The notes: a model not told the origin generated them from the sequence alone. Shown: positions 49,193 to 59,269, counted from the stretch's first letter. The stretch is DNA of 64,000 bases from SZUA-254 sp964596065 (GCA_964596065.1 CAZQSM010000002.1:35282-99281); one strand, 5' to 3'. Numbers and translations are program-made.

Positions 49193-50859
49193 AACACCAC
49201 CGGCCGCGCGGGCCAGCGGTGCCGCGCGACCGCGGAGTCGACCGCCGGGTTCGGCCTGACGTAGAGCATTTCCACCTGGTAGCCGCCCCCGATCGGCATG
49301 CTGATCACCATCGCCGAGAGATGGGGCGGGCCCGACACGGGCAGGAGCGGGAGGATTCCGGGATCCTCGCCCACCCTCGTCACGATCGGGTGCGAGAGGA
49401 CGAGATTCACCCTCCGCCTGACCAGGTATTCATACGGCAGCACCCGGTTGTGCCCCGGGACGTAGCTCACGAAGACGCCCCGCAGCGGCGCGAAATCGGC
49501 CCGATCCTCACCCCCGGTTTCCTCCCCGCCGCCCCCGAAGGCGCCTGCGTCCGCGGGTTCGTTCAGGCCGAGCATGTCCACCGCGCGCAACCCCGCGTAA
49601 TAGGGAATCGCTCCCGCCGCGGTGGTGGCGATGACGACGCTGTCCGAGGGGCTGAACGCCGCTGCGAGCGCCTTCCCGATCCCCACCCAGTTCTCATCCG
49701 GCGAGAAGAGATGTCCCGAGAGCATCCCGACCGGCTCGACGCCCGTCTCGCGGTCGTAGCTGAACGTCGCCGCGTGATGGACGCTCCCCCCCAGGATGAG
49801 CGCGACGCCCGCGGCCCGCAACCAGAGCTTCGGGGCGCAGCCGAAGAGCAGCCAGATCAGGAGGATCATCATCACCGGGACCAGCGGCGTCATCAGGCGG
49901 AATTCCATGAAATCCCCGCCGAGCTTCAGCACGTAGGCGCACCAGAAGAGCGCCGTCGCGAGCAGCATGAACTGGACCCGGTGTTCCCTCCGGAATATCG
50001 CCCCGAAGTAGAAGATGCAGAAGAACAGGAAGGGCGCGAGATTGTACGACACAATGAACGCGTAAAAATACCGGAGGCCCCGCTCCATCGACGGGGCGTT
50101 CACCGCCTTGAGGTAAAAGGCGCGGGGGAAGATGTCGCCGTAGTATGAATATTTCCAGGCGAGCCAGCCGCCGACGACGACGCCCGGGATGACCGTCAGC
50201 CGCGCGACGTCGGCCGCGATCCTCCTCCTCCTCCCCGGCCCGGGGGATGGCCCCGCGACGAACACCGCCAGGACCGGACCCGTGAACAGGATGACGGCGT
50301 CCATCCGCGTCAGGAGGCCGGCGGTCGCGAGGGCCGACAGGAGAAGGAGGCCGCGCCCCCGGTCCAGCCCGCCGTTCATCGCGAGAGCGGCGACGACGCA
50401 TGCCGCGAGGAAGAGGGCCGTGACCAGGGGCGTTTCGAGGCCGCCGGTGGCGTAGGAGGAGAAGGTGAAATTCGTGCCGGCCAGCAGGAGGGCGATCAGC
50501 GCGCCGACCGCCCCGAGTCCCGATTCGATCCCCAGGCGCCAGGAGAGGAGGAGGGAAGCGCCGAAGAGCGCGAGGCCGAGCGGGACGGTGAAGACGGCGG
50601 GCTCGGCGCCGAATTTCATCCCGGCCGCCACGAGGAGGGTCCAGAGGAAATTGGAGTAGCCCTCGACGCGCTCCCCCGGGTTCCATTCGAGCCCGCCGCC
50701 GCCCGCGAAGTTGAGCGCGTACCGGAAGGAGATGAAGGCGTCGTCCTGGATGAAGCGGTTGGCGTACGCGAGGAGGAGCAGCGCCGCGATCAGGAGGCCG
50801 GCGAGGGCGCCGGAACGTCGTCCGATCCAGCCCGCGGCCGATGTCGCCCGGTCACCCAT
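49189..50859 (-). CDS. GT-C family membrane glycosyltransferase
   Basis: 556 residues with about ten membrane helices and a C-terminal soluble domain. The first outer loop has IQDDAFISFRYALNFAGG and a WNPGERVEGYSNFLWTLL segment. This is the acidic (Asp-Asp) pair and following pattern of polyprenyl-phosphate-dependent GT-C enzymes resembling the arabinofuranosyltransferase AftB. The donor would be a lipid-linked sugar and the reaction outside the membrane; the acceptor is unknown. Co-directional with the next membrane/TPR gene, 15 bases away. Confidence 0.75.
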   Translation of the reverse strand: MGDRATSAAGWIGRRSGALAGLLIAALLLLAYANRFIQDDAFISFRYALNFAGGGGLEWNPGERVEGYSNFLWTLLVAAGMKFGAEPAVFTVPLGLALFGASLLLSWRLGIESGLGAVGALIALLLAGTNFTFSSYATGGLETPLVTALFLAACVVAALAMNGGLDRGRGLLLLSALATAGLLTRMDAVILFTGPVLAVFVAGPSPGPGRRRRIAADVARLTVIPGVVVGGWLAWKYSYYGDIFPRAFYLKAVNAPSMERGLRYFYAFIVSYNLAPFLFFCIFYFGAIFRREHRVQFMLLATALFWCAYVLKLGGDFMEFRLMTPLVPVMMILLIWLLFGCAPKLWLRAAGVALILGGSVHHAATFSYDRETGVEPVGMLSGHLFSPDENWVGIGKALAAAFSPSDSVVIATTAAGAIPYYAGLRAVDMLGLNEPADAGAFGGGGEETGGEDRADFAPLRGVFVSYVPGHNRVLPYEYLVRRRVNLVLSHPIVTRVGEDPGILPLLPVSGPPHLSAMVISMPIGGGYQVEMLYVRPNPAVDSAVARHRWPARPVVF

Positions 50860-50874
50860 TCCGGTCCGGGCCCC

Positions 50875-52887
50875 TCAGGGCTGCACGCTCCCCGTGGAGA
50901 GGAGCGATCGGGCCGCGCGGTTCCCGAGCCTGGCGGAGGTGGCGATCGCCTCCCCCGCCTCGGCGCTCCTGCCGGTGGCGAGCCACGCGCGCCCGAGGTT
51001 GAACCAGGCGTCGGCGAAGGTCGAATCGAGCGCGACGGCGCGGGAGAACATCGCCGCGGCCTCGACGTACGCCTCGCGGCGGGCGTGGACCGTGCCGAGG
51101 TTGTTCCACGACGGGGCGTCGGCGGGGTCGATGTCGATGGCGGTCTCGTAGAAAAGCTCCGCGTCGGCGTCCCGGTCCTCCCCGAGCGCCGCGTTTCCCC
51201 ACTCGACGGCGAGCGACACCATCGTCCGGTCGGTGAGCGGGTTCCGGCCGAACGCCCTGGACCAACCGAGGAGCTTCTCCGCGGCGGCAGCGGCCCCCTG
51301 GTGCCTCGTGTTCGTGAGGACGTTGCGGAACCCCCGTATGTCGCCGGGGTAGCGCTGGATGTAGGCGAGCCAGAGTTCCGCCGACTCCCGTTCGCCGATC
51401 CCGACCTGGTGGTAGTACCGGGAAAGGTAGAGGTTGGCGTTGTACATCCCGGCCTGGCCCATCAGGCGTTCGTCCATCAGGGCCCGGAACCGTTCCACCG
51501 TCGGCGCGTCCGATCCGACCAGCGTCCACCAGACGACCGAGTTGAGCAGCGTGGCGCCGGCGATCGTCGCGGCCGGGAGCACGAAGCCGCCGGCGGGGGC
51601 CCGGCCGTACAGGAAGAGCAGGCCGAAGAGGACGAACAGGAACGAAAACGGCCCGAGGACGTCCCAGTCCCTCGCCGTCCCGAGGTCGTACTTCGCCACG
51701 AACGCGAAGAGGGCTGCGGGCGCCATCGCCGCGAGGAGGAACCGCTCCATCGCGCGCCGCAGTGTGGCGTCGGGCCGCGCACCGGCGCCGTCCCCCGGGC
51801 CCGGGTCGTGTCCGCGCCGTCGCGTCACCGCGGGAAGCGCGCAGAGGCAGAGCCCCGCCGCGGGCGCGAGCAGGAGGATCGCGAGGTTCCCGAGGTCGAG
51901 GAAATGGAACGGGGCGAAGAGCGTGTAGGGCGAGGAGTACCGTTCGACCTGGTCGACGGGCGTCGTCAGGGGGAGGTAATGCTTGTGGGGGACCCGGGAA
52001 AAATAATTGCTCACGTCGAAACCGACGGAGGCGAGCACGAGCAGGAACGCCCCGCACGAGACCGCCGCGCCGACGGCGACGTCGCGCCCGCGGCCGCGTT
52101 TCGCGCCGTGCCAGGCGAGGTACGCGAGCGAGGGGAGGGTGAGCGCCGTGAGATAATGGGTGAGGACCTGGAGAAGGAAGGCCATCGCGACGACCGTGAA
52201 GGACACGCGCCCGGCGACGTAAAGCGCCGAGGCGAGTGCGAACAGCGAGAGGGCGAAGAGCACGGAGGCGTAGGTCTCGACGTAGCCGAAGAAGAGCACA
52301 ACGCACGGGAGCGAGCAGATCAGCAGGAACGAGACGAGCCGCGCGCGGCGTTCGGCGAACAGGACGCCCGTGAGCGCGTGGACCACGACGACGAATCCGG
52401 CGCCGAGCAGCACCCCCCCGGCGAAGAACGCGTCGAGGAACGCCGGGTAGGATTTCACGTCGAAGAGTCCCAGGACCATCGTGAGGTACCAGGTGGCGAG
52501 CGGTTCGTTGCGCGGAAGGACCTCGTTCGTCCCGCGGATCGCGCTGGCGAAATTCGACACGAGGTACCAGCTGTCCCCGAGGAGCGGCACGTCCACGCGG
52601 AACACGAAGGCGGCCGCGGCGAAGAACGCGAGCCCGGCGGGGAGCAGCAGCGGGAACCCGGAACCGGTCGCGGCGGCCAGGCGGTCGACGGCCGGAGCGA
52701 GCCGGCCCGTGGCGGAGGCGAAGATGAGGAGGCCGACCAGGAGCGCGTACGCCGCGGCGTGCGCCGACCCGAGGAAACGGAGGAAATGGAATCCCCACGT
52801 CAGCTCCGGGGGCAGGGCGATCGCCGCGATGTGCAGGACCGCAAGGAGCGAGACGAACAGGACCGCCGTTTTGTCGCCGTTGTTCAT
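50875..52887 (-). CDS. Polytopic membrane protein with C-terminal TPR repeats
   Basis: 670 residues from the ATG at 52887; an upstream ATG at 52926 adds 13 polar residues. About ten membrane helices occupy 1-430, with a LLGDSWYLVSNF loop after the third helix that may hold a GT-C acidic residue. Residues about 440-670 are soluble and contain TPR motifs (ADAELFYETAIDIDPADAPSWNNLG, EAAAMFSRAVALDSTFADAW). This membrane-plus-TPR plan recurs in two other proteins nearby. Function is not assigned beyond an envelope, possibly glycan, role. Confidence 0.7.
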   Translation of the reverse strand: MNNGDKTAVLFVSLLAVLHIAAIALPPELTWGFHFLRFLGSAHAAAYALLVGLLIFASATGRLAPAVDRLAAATGSGFPLLLPAGLAFFAAAAFVFRVDVPLLGDSWYLVSNFASAIRGTNEVLPRNEPLATWYLTMVLGLFDVKSYPAFLDAFFAGGVLLGAGFVVVVHALTGVLFAERRARLVSFLLICSLPCVVLFFGYVETYASVLFALSLFALASALYVAGRVSFTVVAMAFLLQVLTHYLTALTLPSLAYLAWHGAKRGRGRDVAVGAAVSCGAFLLVLASVGFDVSNYFSRVPHKHYLPLTTPVDQVERYSSPYTLFAPFHFLDLGNLAILLLAPAAGLCLCALPAVTRRRGHDPGPGDGAGARPDATLRRAMERFLLAAMAPAALFAFVAKYDLGTARDWDVLGPFSFLFVLFGLLFLYGRAPAGGFVLPAATIAGATLLNSVVWWTLVGSDAPTVERFRALMDERLMGQAGMYNANLYLSRYYHQVGIGERESAELWLAYIQRYPGDIRGFRNVLTNTRHQGAAAAAEKLLGWSRAFGRNPLTDRTMVSLAVEWGNAALGEDRDADAELFYETAIDIDPADAPSWNNLGTVHARREAYVEAAAMFSRAVALDSTFADAWFNLGRAWLATGRSAEAGEAIATSARLGNRAARSLLSTGSVQP

Positions 52888-52985
52888 TGGTCGTCCGGAA
52901 TCGTGACACCGCCCCCGCGATACCACACCAGGTCCGCCTCGATGCCCCCCCGGCCGGCGGCCCGTGAGAAAGGAAAGCCGTGTTC

Positions 52986-53014
52986 AAAATAACCTTTTCG
53001 TCCACTCCACGCAA
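52986..53014 (-). promoter_or_regulatory. Sigma-70-type promoter for the membrane/TPR and GT-C pair
   Basis: Minus strand: TTGCGT, 17 bases, TATTTT. Leader about 92 bases. Its upstream edge is 20 bases from the murA promoter. Confidence 0.45.
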
Positions 53015-53033
53015 GGGATCCGGCCCGCGTTCG

Positions 53034-53062
53034 TTGCATGTGGAGGCCGTTTCAGGTATATT
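53034..53062 (+). promoter_or_regulatory. Sigma-70-type promoter for murA
   Basis: TTGCAT, 17 bases, TATATT. Leader about 19 bases with no ribosome-binding site before the TTG start. Confidence 0.5.
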
Positions 53063-53087
53063 TCCCACCTAAAACCGGTACACCCAC

Positions 53088-54350
53088 TTGGATAAATTCA
53101 GCATCGAGGGAGGCGTCCGGCTGCGCGGCAGCGTGGCGGTGAGCGGTGCCAAGAACGCGGCCCTCGCGCTCATGCCCGCCACCCTCCTGGCCAGCGGCAA
53201 TTACAGCTTCACGAACATCCCCGACCTCCGCGACGTCGTGACGATGGGCCGGCTGCTGGAGACGATGGGGGTGGAGGTGGAGCGCCGGACCCATTCGCTG
53301 CGCATCAACACCTTCAGGGTCAACAGGTTCGAGGCCCCCTACGAACACGTGAAGAAGATGCGCGCCTCGATCTACGTCCTGGGCCCGCTGATCGCGCGCT
53401 ACGGGTACGCCAGGGTGTCGCTCCCCGGCGGATGCGCCTGGGGCCCGCGCCCGGTCAACCTCCATATCGAAGGCGTGAGGAAACTCGGCGCGGAGGTGAG
53501 CCTCGCGGGCGGGTACATCATCGCGAAGGCCAGGCGGCTCACGGGCAGGAGGATCAATTTCGACGTTCCGAGCGTCGGCGCCACCGGGAACATCCTGATG
53601 GCCGCGGTCCTCGCGCGCGGCACGTCGCTGATCACGAACGCGGCCCGCGAACCCGAGATCGTGGCGCTCGAAAAATTCCTCGCGAGGATGGGGGCGAAGA
53701 TCGACGGCATCGGCACCGACCGGCTCGAGGTCCAGGGGGTTGACGCGCTCCATCCGGTCGACGAGGAGATGATCCCCGACCGGATCGAGGCGGGAACGCT
53801 GCTCGTCGCCGCGGCGATCACGGGGGGCGACGTGCGGATCGAGCGGTGCAGGCCGTCGCAGCTCCGCTCGCTGCTGACGCACCTGAAGCGGGCGGGGTGC
53901 GCGATCGGCGCGGGAGAGGACTGGGTTACGCTCAGGGCCCCACGCCGGCTGAAGCCGGTGAACGTCGCCACCGCGGTCTATCCCGGCTTCCCGACGGACA
54001 TGCAGGCGCAATGGATGGCGCTGATGACCGTCGCGTCGGGCACGTCCCGCATCGTGGACACGATTTATTTCGACCGTTTCAAGCACGTCCCCGAACTCGT
54101 CCGGCTCGGCGCCGAGATCGGCATCACGAACAACGAGGCTTCGGTGCGCGGCGTGAAAAAACTCGTGGGCGCCAAGGTGATGTCCACCGACCTGAGGGCG
54201 TCGGCGTCGCTCGTGCTCGCGGGGCTCGCCGCCGGCGGAAGGACCGAGGTCCTGAGGGTCTACCACCTCGACCGCGGCTACGATCACCTCGAGAAGAAAC
54301 TCCGTTCGCTCGGGGCGAGGATCCGCCGCGTCGCCGGGCGGGAATACTGA
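53088..54350 (+). CDS. murA: UDP-N-acetylglucosamine 1-carboxyvinyltransferase
   Basis: 420 residues, full length. First committed step of peptidoglycan synthesis, PEP plus UDP-GlcNAc. Residue landmarks: the KNAALALMPA loop with the catalytic lysine, MRASIYVLGPL, the active-site cysteine in LPGGCAWGPRP (Cys116; its loop forms the fosfomycin site), PSVGATGNILMAA, AAREPEIV, YPGFPTDMQAQ and DLRASASLVLAGL. TTG start. Confidence 0.95.
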   Translation: MDKFSIEGGVRLRGSVAVSGAKNAALALMPATLLASGNYSFTNIPDLRDVVTMGRLLETMGVEVERRTHSLRINTFRVNRFEAPYEHVKKMRASIYVLGPLIARYGYARVSLPGGCAWGPRPVNLHIEGVRKLGAEVSLAGGYIIAKARRLTGRRINFDVPSVGATGNILMAAVLARGTSLITNAAREPEIVALEKFLARMGAKIDGIGTDRLEVQGVDALHPVDEEMIPDRIEAGTLLVAAAITGGDVRIERCRPSQLRSLLTHLKRAGCAIGAGEDWVTLRAPRRLKPVNVATAVYPGFPTDMQAQWMALMTVASGTSRIVDTIYFDRFKHVPELVRLGAEIGITNNEASVRGVKKLVGAKVMSTDLRASASLVLAGLAAGGRTEVLRVYHLDRGYDHLEKKLRSLGARIRRVAGREY

Positions 54351-54355
54351 CCCCG

Positions 54356-55108
54356 ATGAAAGTCATCGCCGTGCTCCCGGCTTACAACGCCGCCAGGACC
54401 CTCGAAGCGACGGTCGCCGACATCCCGGCGGGGTCGGTGGACGAGATCATCCTGGTCGACGACGCCAGCCGGGACGATACCGTCGCGGTCGCCGCGCGGC
54501 TCGGGCTCACCGTGATCCGCCACGAGGTCAACAAAGGGTACGGGGGCAACCAGAAAACCTGCTACCGCGCCGCGCTCGACCGCGGCGCCGACATCGTGGT
54601 GATGATCCATCCCGACTACCAGTACGATTCCAGGCTGACCCCGCTCCTGACGGCCTTCCTGCGCGACGGCTACCACGACGTGATGCTCGGCTCGCGCATC
54701 CGGACGCGCGACGAGGCGCTCGCGGGCGGGATGCCGCCCTACAAGTACATCGCCAACCGCCTCCTGACCTTCACCCAGAACATCCTCACCGGTATGAACC
54801 TCTCGGAATGGCATACGGGCTTCCGGGCCTATACCCGCCGCGTCCTCGAGACGGTCCCCTGGGAGGACAACTCCGACGATTTCGTGTTCGACAGCCAGAT
54901 GCTCGTCCAGTGCGTGGCGTTCAGGTTCCGGATCGGCGAAATCCCCGTTCCGGTCCGGTACCACGACACGGCGTCGTCCATAAACCTGAAGCGGAGCGTC
55001 GTCTACGGCCTCCGCACGCTCCAGACGGTGGGGCGCTACCTGGCGTTCAGGCTCCGGCTCACCGACCCGCCGATGTTCAAACGCCGCCGCGCCGGGGGAC
55101 AGGAGTAG
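54356..55108 (+). CDS. Family 2 glycosyltransferase, dolichyl-phosphate mannose synthase type
   Basis: 250 residues, a soluble GT-A fold: VIAVLPAYNAARTLEATV, IILVDDASRDDTVAVA, NKGYGGNQKTCYRAA, then HPDYQYD as the metal-site region, LGSRIRTRDEAL and FRAYTRRVLETVPW. It has the size of polyprenyl-phosphate glycosyltransferases, which make the lipid-linked donor used by GT-C enzymes such as those encoded nearby. It follows murA by five bases; the start at 54356 is the domain start. Confidence 0.85.
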   Translation: MKVIAVLPAYNAARTLEATVADIPAGSVDEIILVDDASRDDTVAVAARLGLTVIRHEVNKGYGGNQKTCYRAALDRGADIVVMIHPDYQYDSRLTPLLTAFLRDGYHDVMLGSRIRTRDEALAGGMPPYKYIANRLLTFTQNILTGMNLSEWHTGFRAYTRRVLETVPWEDNSDDFVFDSQMLVQCVAFRFRIGEIPVPVRYHDTASSINLKRSVVYGLRTLQTVGRYLAFRLRLTDPPMFKRRRAGGQE

Positions 55109-55115
55109 TCCCGGG

Positions 55116-56864
55116 ATGACACGCGCCTCCCGGAACACGTACCTCTTTCCGGCCCTGCTCGTCGCCATCGTCTTCCTCCTGTACGGGCGCACCCTCACGT
55201 TCGATTTCGTCAACTACGACGACTACGACCTCGTCCTCCGGAACACCGACTTCCTGAAGGACCCGGGGAACATCCTGACATCCTTTTCGACGCACGCGTT
55301 CACGTCCCACCGCGACGAGGGCGTCTACTACCGGCCGGTCCTGCTGGTCAGCTATTTCGCGGACTACGCGCTCTGGGGGGTGAACCCGGCAGGGTTCCAC
55401 CTGACGAACGTGCTCCTGCACGCGGCGGCGACGGTCCTGTTGTTCCTCCTGACCGTCGAGCTCCTCGCCCAGGCGGGGGGTCGGGGCGGTGGAGCCGGGA
55501 AGGGCGACGCGCCGTCGACCGCCCGCACTGTGGTCGACCCGGACTGCCGCGTCGCGGGCCTCGCGGCTCTCCTCTTCGCGGTCCATCCGATCCAGACCGA
55601 GTCGGTCGCCTGGATTTCCGGCAGGAACGACGTGCTCCTCGGCCTGCTCCTCCTCGCCTCGCTGCTCTGCTACGTCTCCCAGTACCGCGATTCGGCACGC
55701 CGTGGGATGATGTTCCCGCTCTCGGTGGCGTTCTTCACCGCGGCGATCCTCACGAAGGAATCGGCGATCTTTTTTCTGCCGCTCTTTCCGCTCTACGAGC
55801 TGGGAGTGCGCCGGGAATCGCTCGTCACGCTCTTTTCCGGGGCGAAGCACCTTCGGGTCTCCGTCTTCCTCGCCGTGGTCGTGGCGTATCTCGGCGTCCG
55901 GTACAACATCTTCGGGGCTTTCATCGGGGCCGAAAGATTATACGGCCGGATCCCGTTCCACAACCGGTTCCTGATGGCGCCCGGGCTGGGACTGACGAAC
56001 CTCCTCTTCCTCCTCTGGCCCGCGAACCTGAGCGTCGTCCATCCGCTGGAAAACGTGATCTGGTTCGAGTGGCCCGCGAACCTCGCGGCGACCGCGGCGG
56101 CGGCGGCCCTCTTCTACGCGGTGGCCCGGTATTTCAGGAGGGACCCGCTCGTCTCCTTCTCCGTCTCGTGGCTGCTCGTCTGCCTGGTCCCGCTCCTGAA
56201 CGTGTTCCCCCTCGCCGTCCCGATCCTCGAACACCGCCTCTATGTCGCGAGCGCCGGATGTTCGCTGGCCGTGACGCTCATCGCCGTGAGGGCGGGCGCG
56301 GGCGGGCGACGGGCACCGGTCCTTACCGCCGCGTTCGCGGCGGTATGTTTCCTTCTCGCGGCGCTGTCGTGGGCGCGCCTCCCCGTCTGGAAAAACAGCG
56401 AGACGCTCTGGCTCGACGCCCTCGCGAAAGAGCCGGCCGCTCCGAGGCCCTATTTCAACCTCGCCGGTTATTATTTCGAACAGCAGAAGTACGACAGGAC
56501 GATTTCGCTCCTGGGGACATACGTGAAGCTGAAACCGGAGGATTTCATGGGATGGTCGAAGCTCCGGCAGACCTATTTCCTCGCCGGGCGGCCGATGGAC
56601 GCCGCGGCGGTCTGCCGCACGCTCATCGACCAGAACCCCCGGAACATCAGCCGGTACGTCGAGGCGGGCGTGCTCTTCGAACGGCTGGGCCTGGGGGACA
56701 GCGTCGTGGCGCTCTATGAAGAAGGGTTAAGGGTCGATCCGGGGGCCCACCAGCTCCACCGGCGGCTGGGGGCCTGGTACCAGTCGACCGGCGTCACCGG
56801 GAAGGCGCTCTGGCACCTCCGGGCCGCCGATTCGCTCGCCGCCATTTCGCCGGCACCGCGGTAA
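55116..56864 (+). CDS. TMTC-like membrane mannosyltransferase with TPR tail
   Basis: 582 residues. Residues 1-430 carry nine or ten membrane helices. The first large loop has the Asp-Asp pair FVNYDDYDLVLRN, later YYRPVLLVSYFADYALWG and HPIQTESVAWISGRNDVL, the pattern of transmembrane/TPR O-mannosyltransferase (TMTC, DUF1736) proteins. Residues 440-575 hold about three TPR units (EEGLRVDPGAHQLHRRLGAWY). Protein O-glycosylation in the envelope is a reasonable inference. It begins seven bases after the GT2 gene. Confidence 0.8.
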   Translation: MTRASRNTYLFPALLVAIVFLLYGRTLTFDFVNYDDYDLVLRNTDFLKDPGNILTSFSTHAFTSHRDEGVYYRPVLLVSYFADYALWGVNPAGFHLTNVLLHAAATVLLFLLTVELLAQAGGRGGGAGKGDAPSTARTVVDPDCRVAGLAALLFAVHPIQTESVAWISGRNDVLLGLLLLASLLCYVSQYRDSARRGMMFPLSVAFFTAAILTKESAIFFLPLFPLYELGVRRESLVTLFSGAKHLRVSVFLAVVVAYLGVRYNIFGAFIGAERLYGRIPFHNRFLMAPGLGLTNLLFLLWPANLSVVHPLENVIWFEWPANLAATAAAAALFYAVARYFRRDPLVSFSVSWLLVCLVPLLNVFPLAVPILEHRLYVASAGCSLAVTLIAVRAGAGGRRAPVLTAAFAAVCFLLAALSWARLPVWKNSETLWLDALAKEPAAPRPYFNLAGYYFEQQKYDRTISLLGTYVKLKPEDFMGWSKLRQTYFLAGRPMDAAAVCRTLIDQNPRNISRYVEAGVLFERLGLGDSVVALYEEGLRVDPGAHQLHRRLGAWYQSTGVTGKALWHLRAADSLAAISPAPR

Positions 56865-56877
56865 CGGCCGCACACCC

Positions 56878-59148
56878 ATGTCCGGATCATCCCGGGAACC
56901 GATGAAGCCGCCCCCGCCGCCGGTCCGACCGTTTTCCCGGGGAATCATCCTCCCGGGCGCGATTCTCGTGATCTACGCCGTGGCGGTCACCCGCCTCCCC
57001 CTCCTGAATTCCCTCGGGTATGAATTTTCCGCCGCGATCGCTCTGGTGTTTCCCTTCGTCCCGGGACTGCTTTTCGTGCGATGGATGCGCTCCGCGCACG
57101 ACGATCCGGGCGCGTGGCCACGCGTTGCCGCCCTTGCGTTCATCAGCCTCCTCGCGCCGCTGACGGTCGGACTGCTGAACGGTCTCTTCGTGAAGAATTG
57201 CGCGCCGGGCGATGGGCTCGCCTGGTTCGGACTCACGGCGGGGGCCGGTATGGCGTGGGTCGCGTCGCTCTCCTATTTTTGCGCTTCGGCGTTCAGGCGT
57301 CCGGCCCCCTGGTACCTCGTCCTGCTGGCGGCCGTCCTGGTCCACCCGCTCCTCCTCGGGTACTTCACGCCGAGGGTCGACTCGTATAATTTCGTCTACG
57401 GATATTTTCCCGGGTTCACCTACGACGAGGACCTCCGGATCGGTCCGGTCCTGGTCGCCTGGAGATGCGTAACGCTCGCGTCGGCGCTCGGGCTCGTCGC
57501 GGCAGGCGCGATCGTCGGCCGCCGCGGCGGACCCCGGACGGGGATCGTTTCGAGGACGTCCTTCTTCCTCCTGGCGGGCCTCCTGGCGCTTTCCTGGTTC
57601 TACCGCACGGAGCTCGGCTTCGAGACGACGGCGACGTCGCTGCGGGCGTCGCTGGGCTCGCGGATCGACACGCGCCATTTCCGGATTTACTACGATTCGG
57701 CGGCGATTCCCGCGAAAGAGATCCGGTGGGTCGCCGCCGAACACGAGTTCCGGTACACCCAGGTCGCGCGCTTCCTCGGGACCGACACGACCCGCGTGAT
57801 CGAGTCGTACCTCTACCCGGACACCGAGACAAAACGAAGGCTGATCGGGGCGGGGAACACCGACATCGCCAAACCGTGGCGCGGCGAAATCCACCTCGAC
57901 GGGGATTCGTGGAGGAGCACGCTGAAGCACGAGCTCGCGCACGCGCTCGCCGCGGAGTTCGGCATGCCGGTCATCCGCGCCAATGTCAACATCGGCCTGG
58001 TGGAGGGGCTGGCGATGGCCGCGAGCCCCTCGTTCGGCAACCGCACGCTGCAGGAGTACGCCGCCTCGATGACGCGGTTCGGGATCGTGGACGACCCCGG
58101 GGCGCTCATCCGACCCGCGGGGTTCGCGTTCCAGGCATCGACGGTGAGCTACGTCCTGATGGGGGCGTTCTGCGAGCACCTGATCGCGACCCGGGGGATG
58201 GATGCGTTCAAGACCTGGTACGGGGGGGGCTCGCCGGAGGAGGCGTACGGTGCCGGCGTCGATTCGCTCGTCGCGCTATGGCGCGCCTCCCTCGACGGCA
58301 TCACCGTGCCCGCGTCGTGGAAGGCGCACACCGATTACTATTTCAGGAGGGGGTCGATCTTCGCGAGGGAATGCGCCCGGGCGGTGGCAAACCTCAACGC
58401 CGACGGTGCGCGGGCACTGCGGAGGAAGGACTACCTCGGGGCGACGGAGGCGTTCGCCGCCGGGCTCGACGCGAGCTGGAACGCGTCCTCGTTCGCGGGA
58501 CTCGCGCGGACGCTCTTCGGATCGGGGGATTTCTCCGGCGTGATCGGGCTGTTCGACGCCGAACAGGACGATACGCTCAGGAGGGGTTCGCTCTCCGGGA
58601 CGAGGCTGCTCTACGGTGATGCCCTGATGATGCGGGGCGACTTCACCGGTGCGGCCGACGCCTACCGGGCGCTCCGGGACCTCGACCTTTCCCCCGGACT
58701 CAACGAGGCGCTCGCGCTGCGGCTGCTCGCCATCGACGAACCCGTTCTGGGAGGGTACCTCGCGCCGGTCATCGCCGGGACGATGGAGGACTCCGCGGCC
58801 CTCGAATGGCTTTCAGGAATCGGGAGCCCCGGGGACCCGGCCCTGGTGTCGTTCTTGAAGGGGAGGCTGATGCTGGCGGGGGGGGATTTCCCGGGGGCGG
58901 CGCGGGAGACGGCGGAGTATTTCGCCCCGTTTCGCTACCCGGAGTTGAACGGCGCGTTGAACGATCTCACTGCCGCCGCGTTGTTCCGGCTGGAAAGATT
59001 TTTCACCGCCCGGGCCTTCTACGGGCGGGCGCTGGAATACAACTCCGGCGCGGCGCTGACCCGGCGGGTGCGCGATCGTCAGGATCGGTGCGACTGGTAC
59101 GAGCGGGAGTGGCGGAAACTCTTTCCGGCCGCCCCCGTCATCCCCTGA
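56878..59148 (+). CDS. Membrane protein with gluzincin-like domain and TPR-like tail
   Basis: 756 residues. Six or so membrane helices (20-230) are followed by an extracytoplasmic domain: FRIYYDSAAIPAKEIRWVAAEHEF, then HELAHALAAEFG (zinc motif at 351-355) and LVEGLAMAASPS with the third ligand about 20 residues on, as in peptidase MA-like proteins. Residues about 500-750 are helical repeats of a TPR type (DALMMRGDFTGAADAYRAL, GRLMLAGGDFPGAARETAEYF). The two joined parts are unusual. 13 bases after the TMTC-like gene, so probably the same operon. Confidence 0.75.
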   Translation: MSGSSREPMKPPPPPVRPFSRGIILPGAILVIYAVAVTRLPLLNSLGYEFSAAIALVFPFVPGLLFVRWMRSAHDDPGAWPRVAALAFISLLAPLTVGLLNGLFVKNCAPGDGLAWFGLTAGAGMAWVASLSYFCASAFRRPAPWYLVLLAAVLVHPLLLGYFTPRVDSYNFVYGYFPGFTYDEDLRIGPVLVAWRCVTLASALGLVAAGAIVGRRGGPRTGIVSRTSFFLLAGLLALSWFYRTELGFETTATSLRASLGSRIDTRHFRIYYDSAAIPAKEIRWVAAEHEFRYTQVARFLGTDTTRVIESYLYPDTETKRRLIGAGNTDIAKPWRGEIHLDGDSWRSTLKHELAHALAAEFGMPVIRANVNIGLVEGLAMAASPSFGNRTLQEYAASMTRFGIVDDPGALIRPAGFAFQASTVSYVLMGAFCEHLIATRGMDAFKTWYGGGSPEEAYGAGVDSLVALWRASLDGITVPASWKAHTDYYFRRGSIFARECARAVANLNADGARALRRKDYLGATEAFAAGLDASWNASSFAGLARTLFGSGDFSGVIGLFDAEQDDTLRRGSLSGTRLLYGDALMMRGDFTGAADAYRALRDLDLSPGLNEALALRLLAIDEPVLGGYLAPVIAGTMEDSAALEWLSGIGSPGDPALVSFLKGRLMLAGGDFPGAARETAEYFAPFRYPELNGALNDLTAAALFRLERFFTARAFYGRALEYNSGAALTRRVRDRQDRCDWYEREWRKLFPAAPVIP

Positions 59149-59187
59149 ACGGGCCCGTTCCCGGAGGGGAGCACGCGGGCTCCTCCA

Positions 59188-59216
59188 TTGCTTCTCTCCC
59201 CCCCTTTTCCGATATT
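59188..59216 (+). promoter_or_regulatory. Promoter candidate for eno
   Basis: TTGCTT, 17 bases, GATATT. The -10 has G in place of the first T, so this is the weaker version of the motif. Leader about 47 bases. Confidence 0.35.
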
Positions 59217-59269
59217 TCACGACGATTTTTCACTTCATTCGTGAACATCCTGCCCCCGGAGATGCAGTC

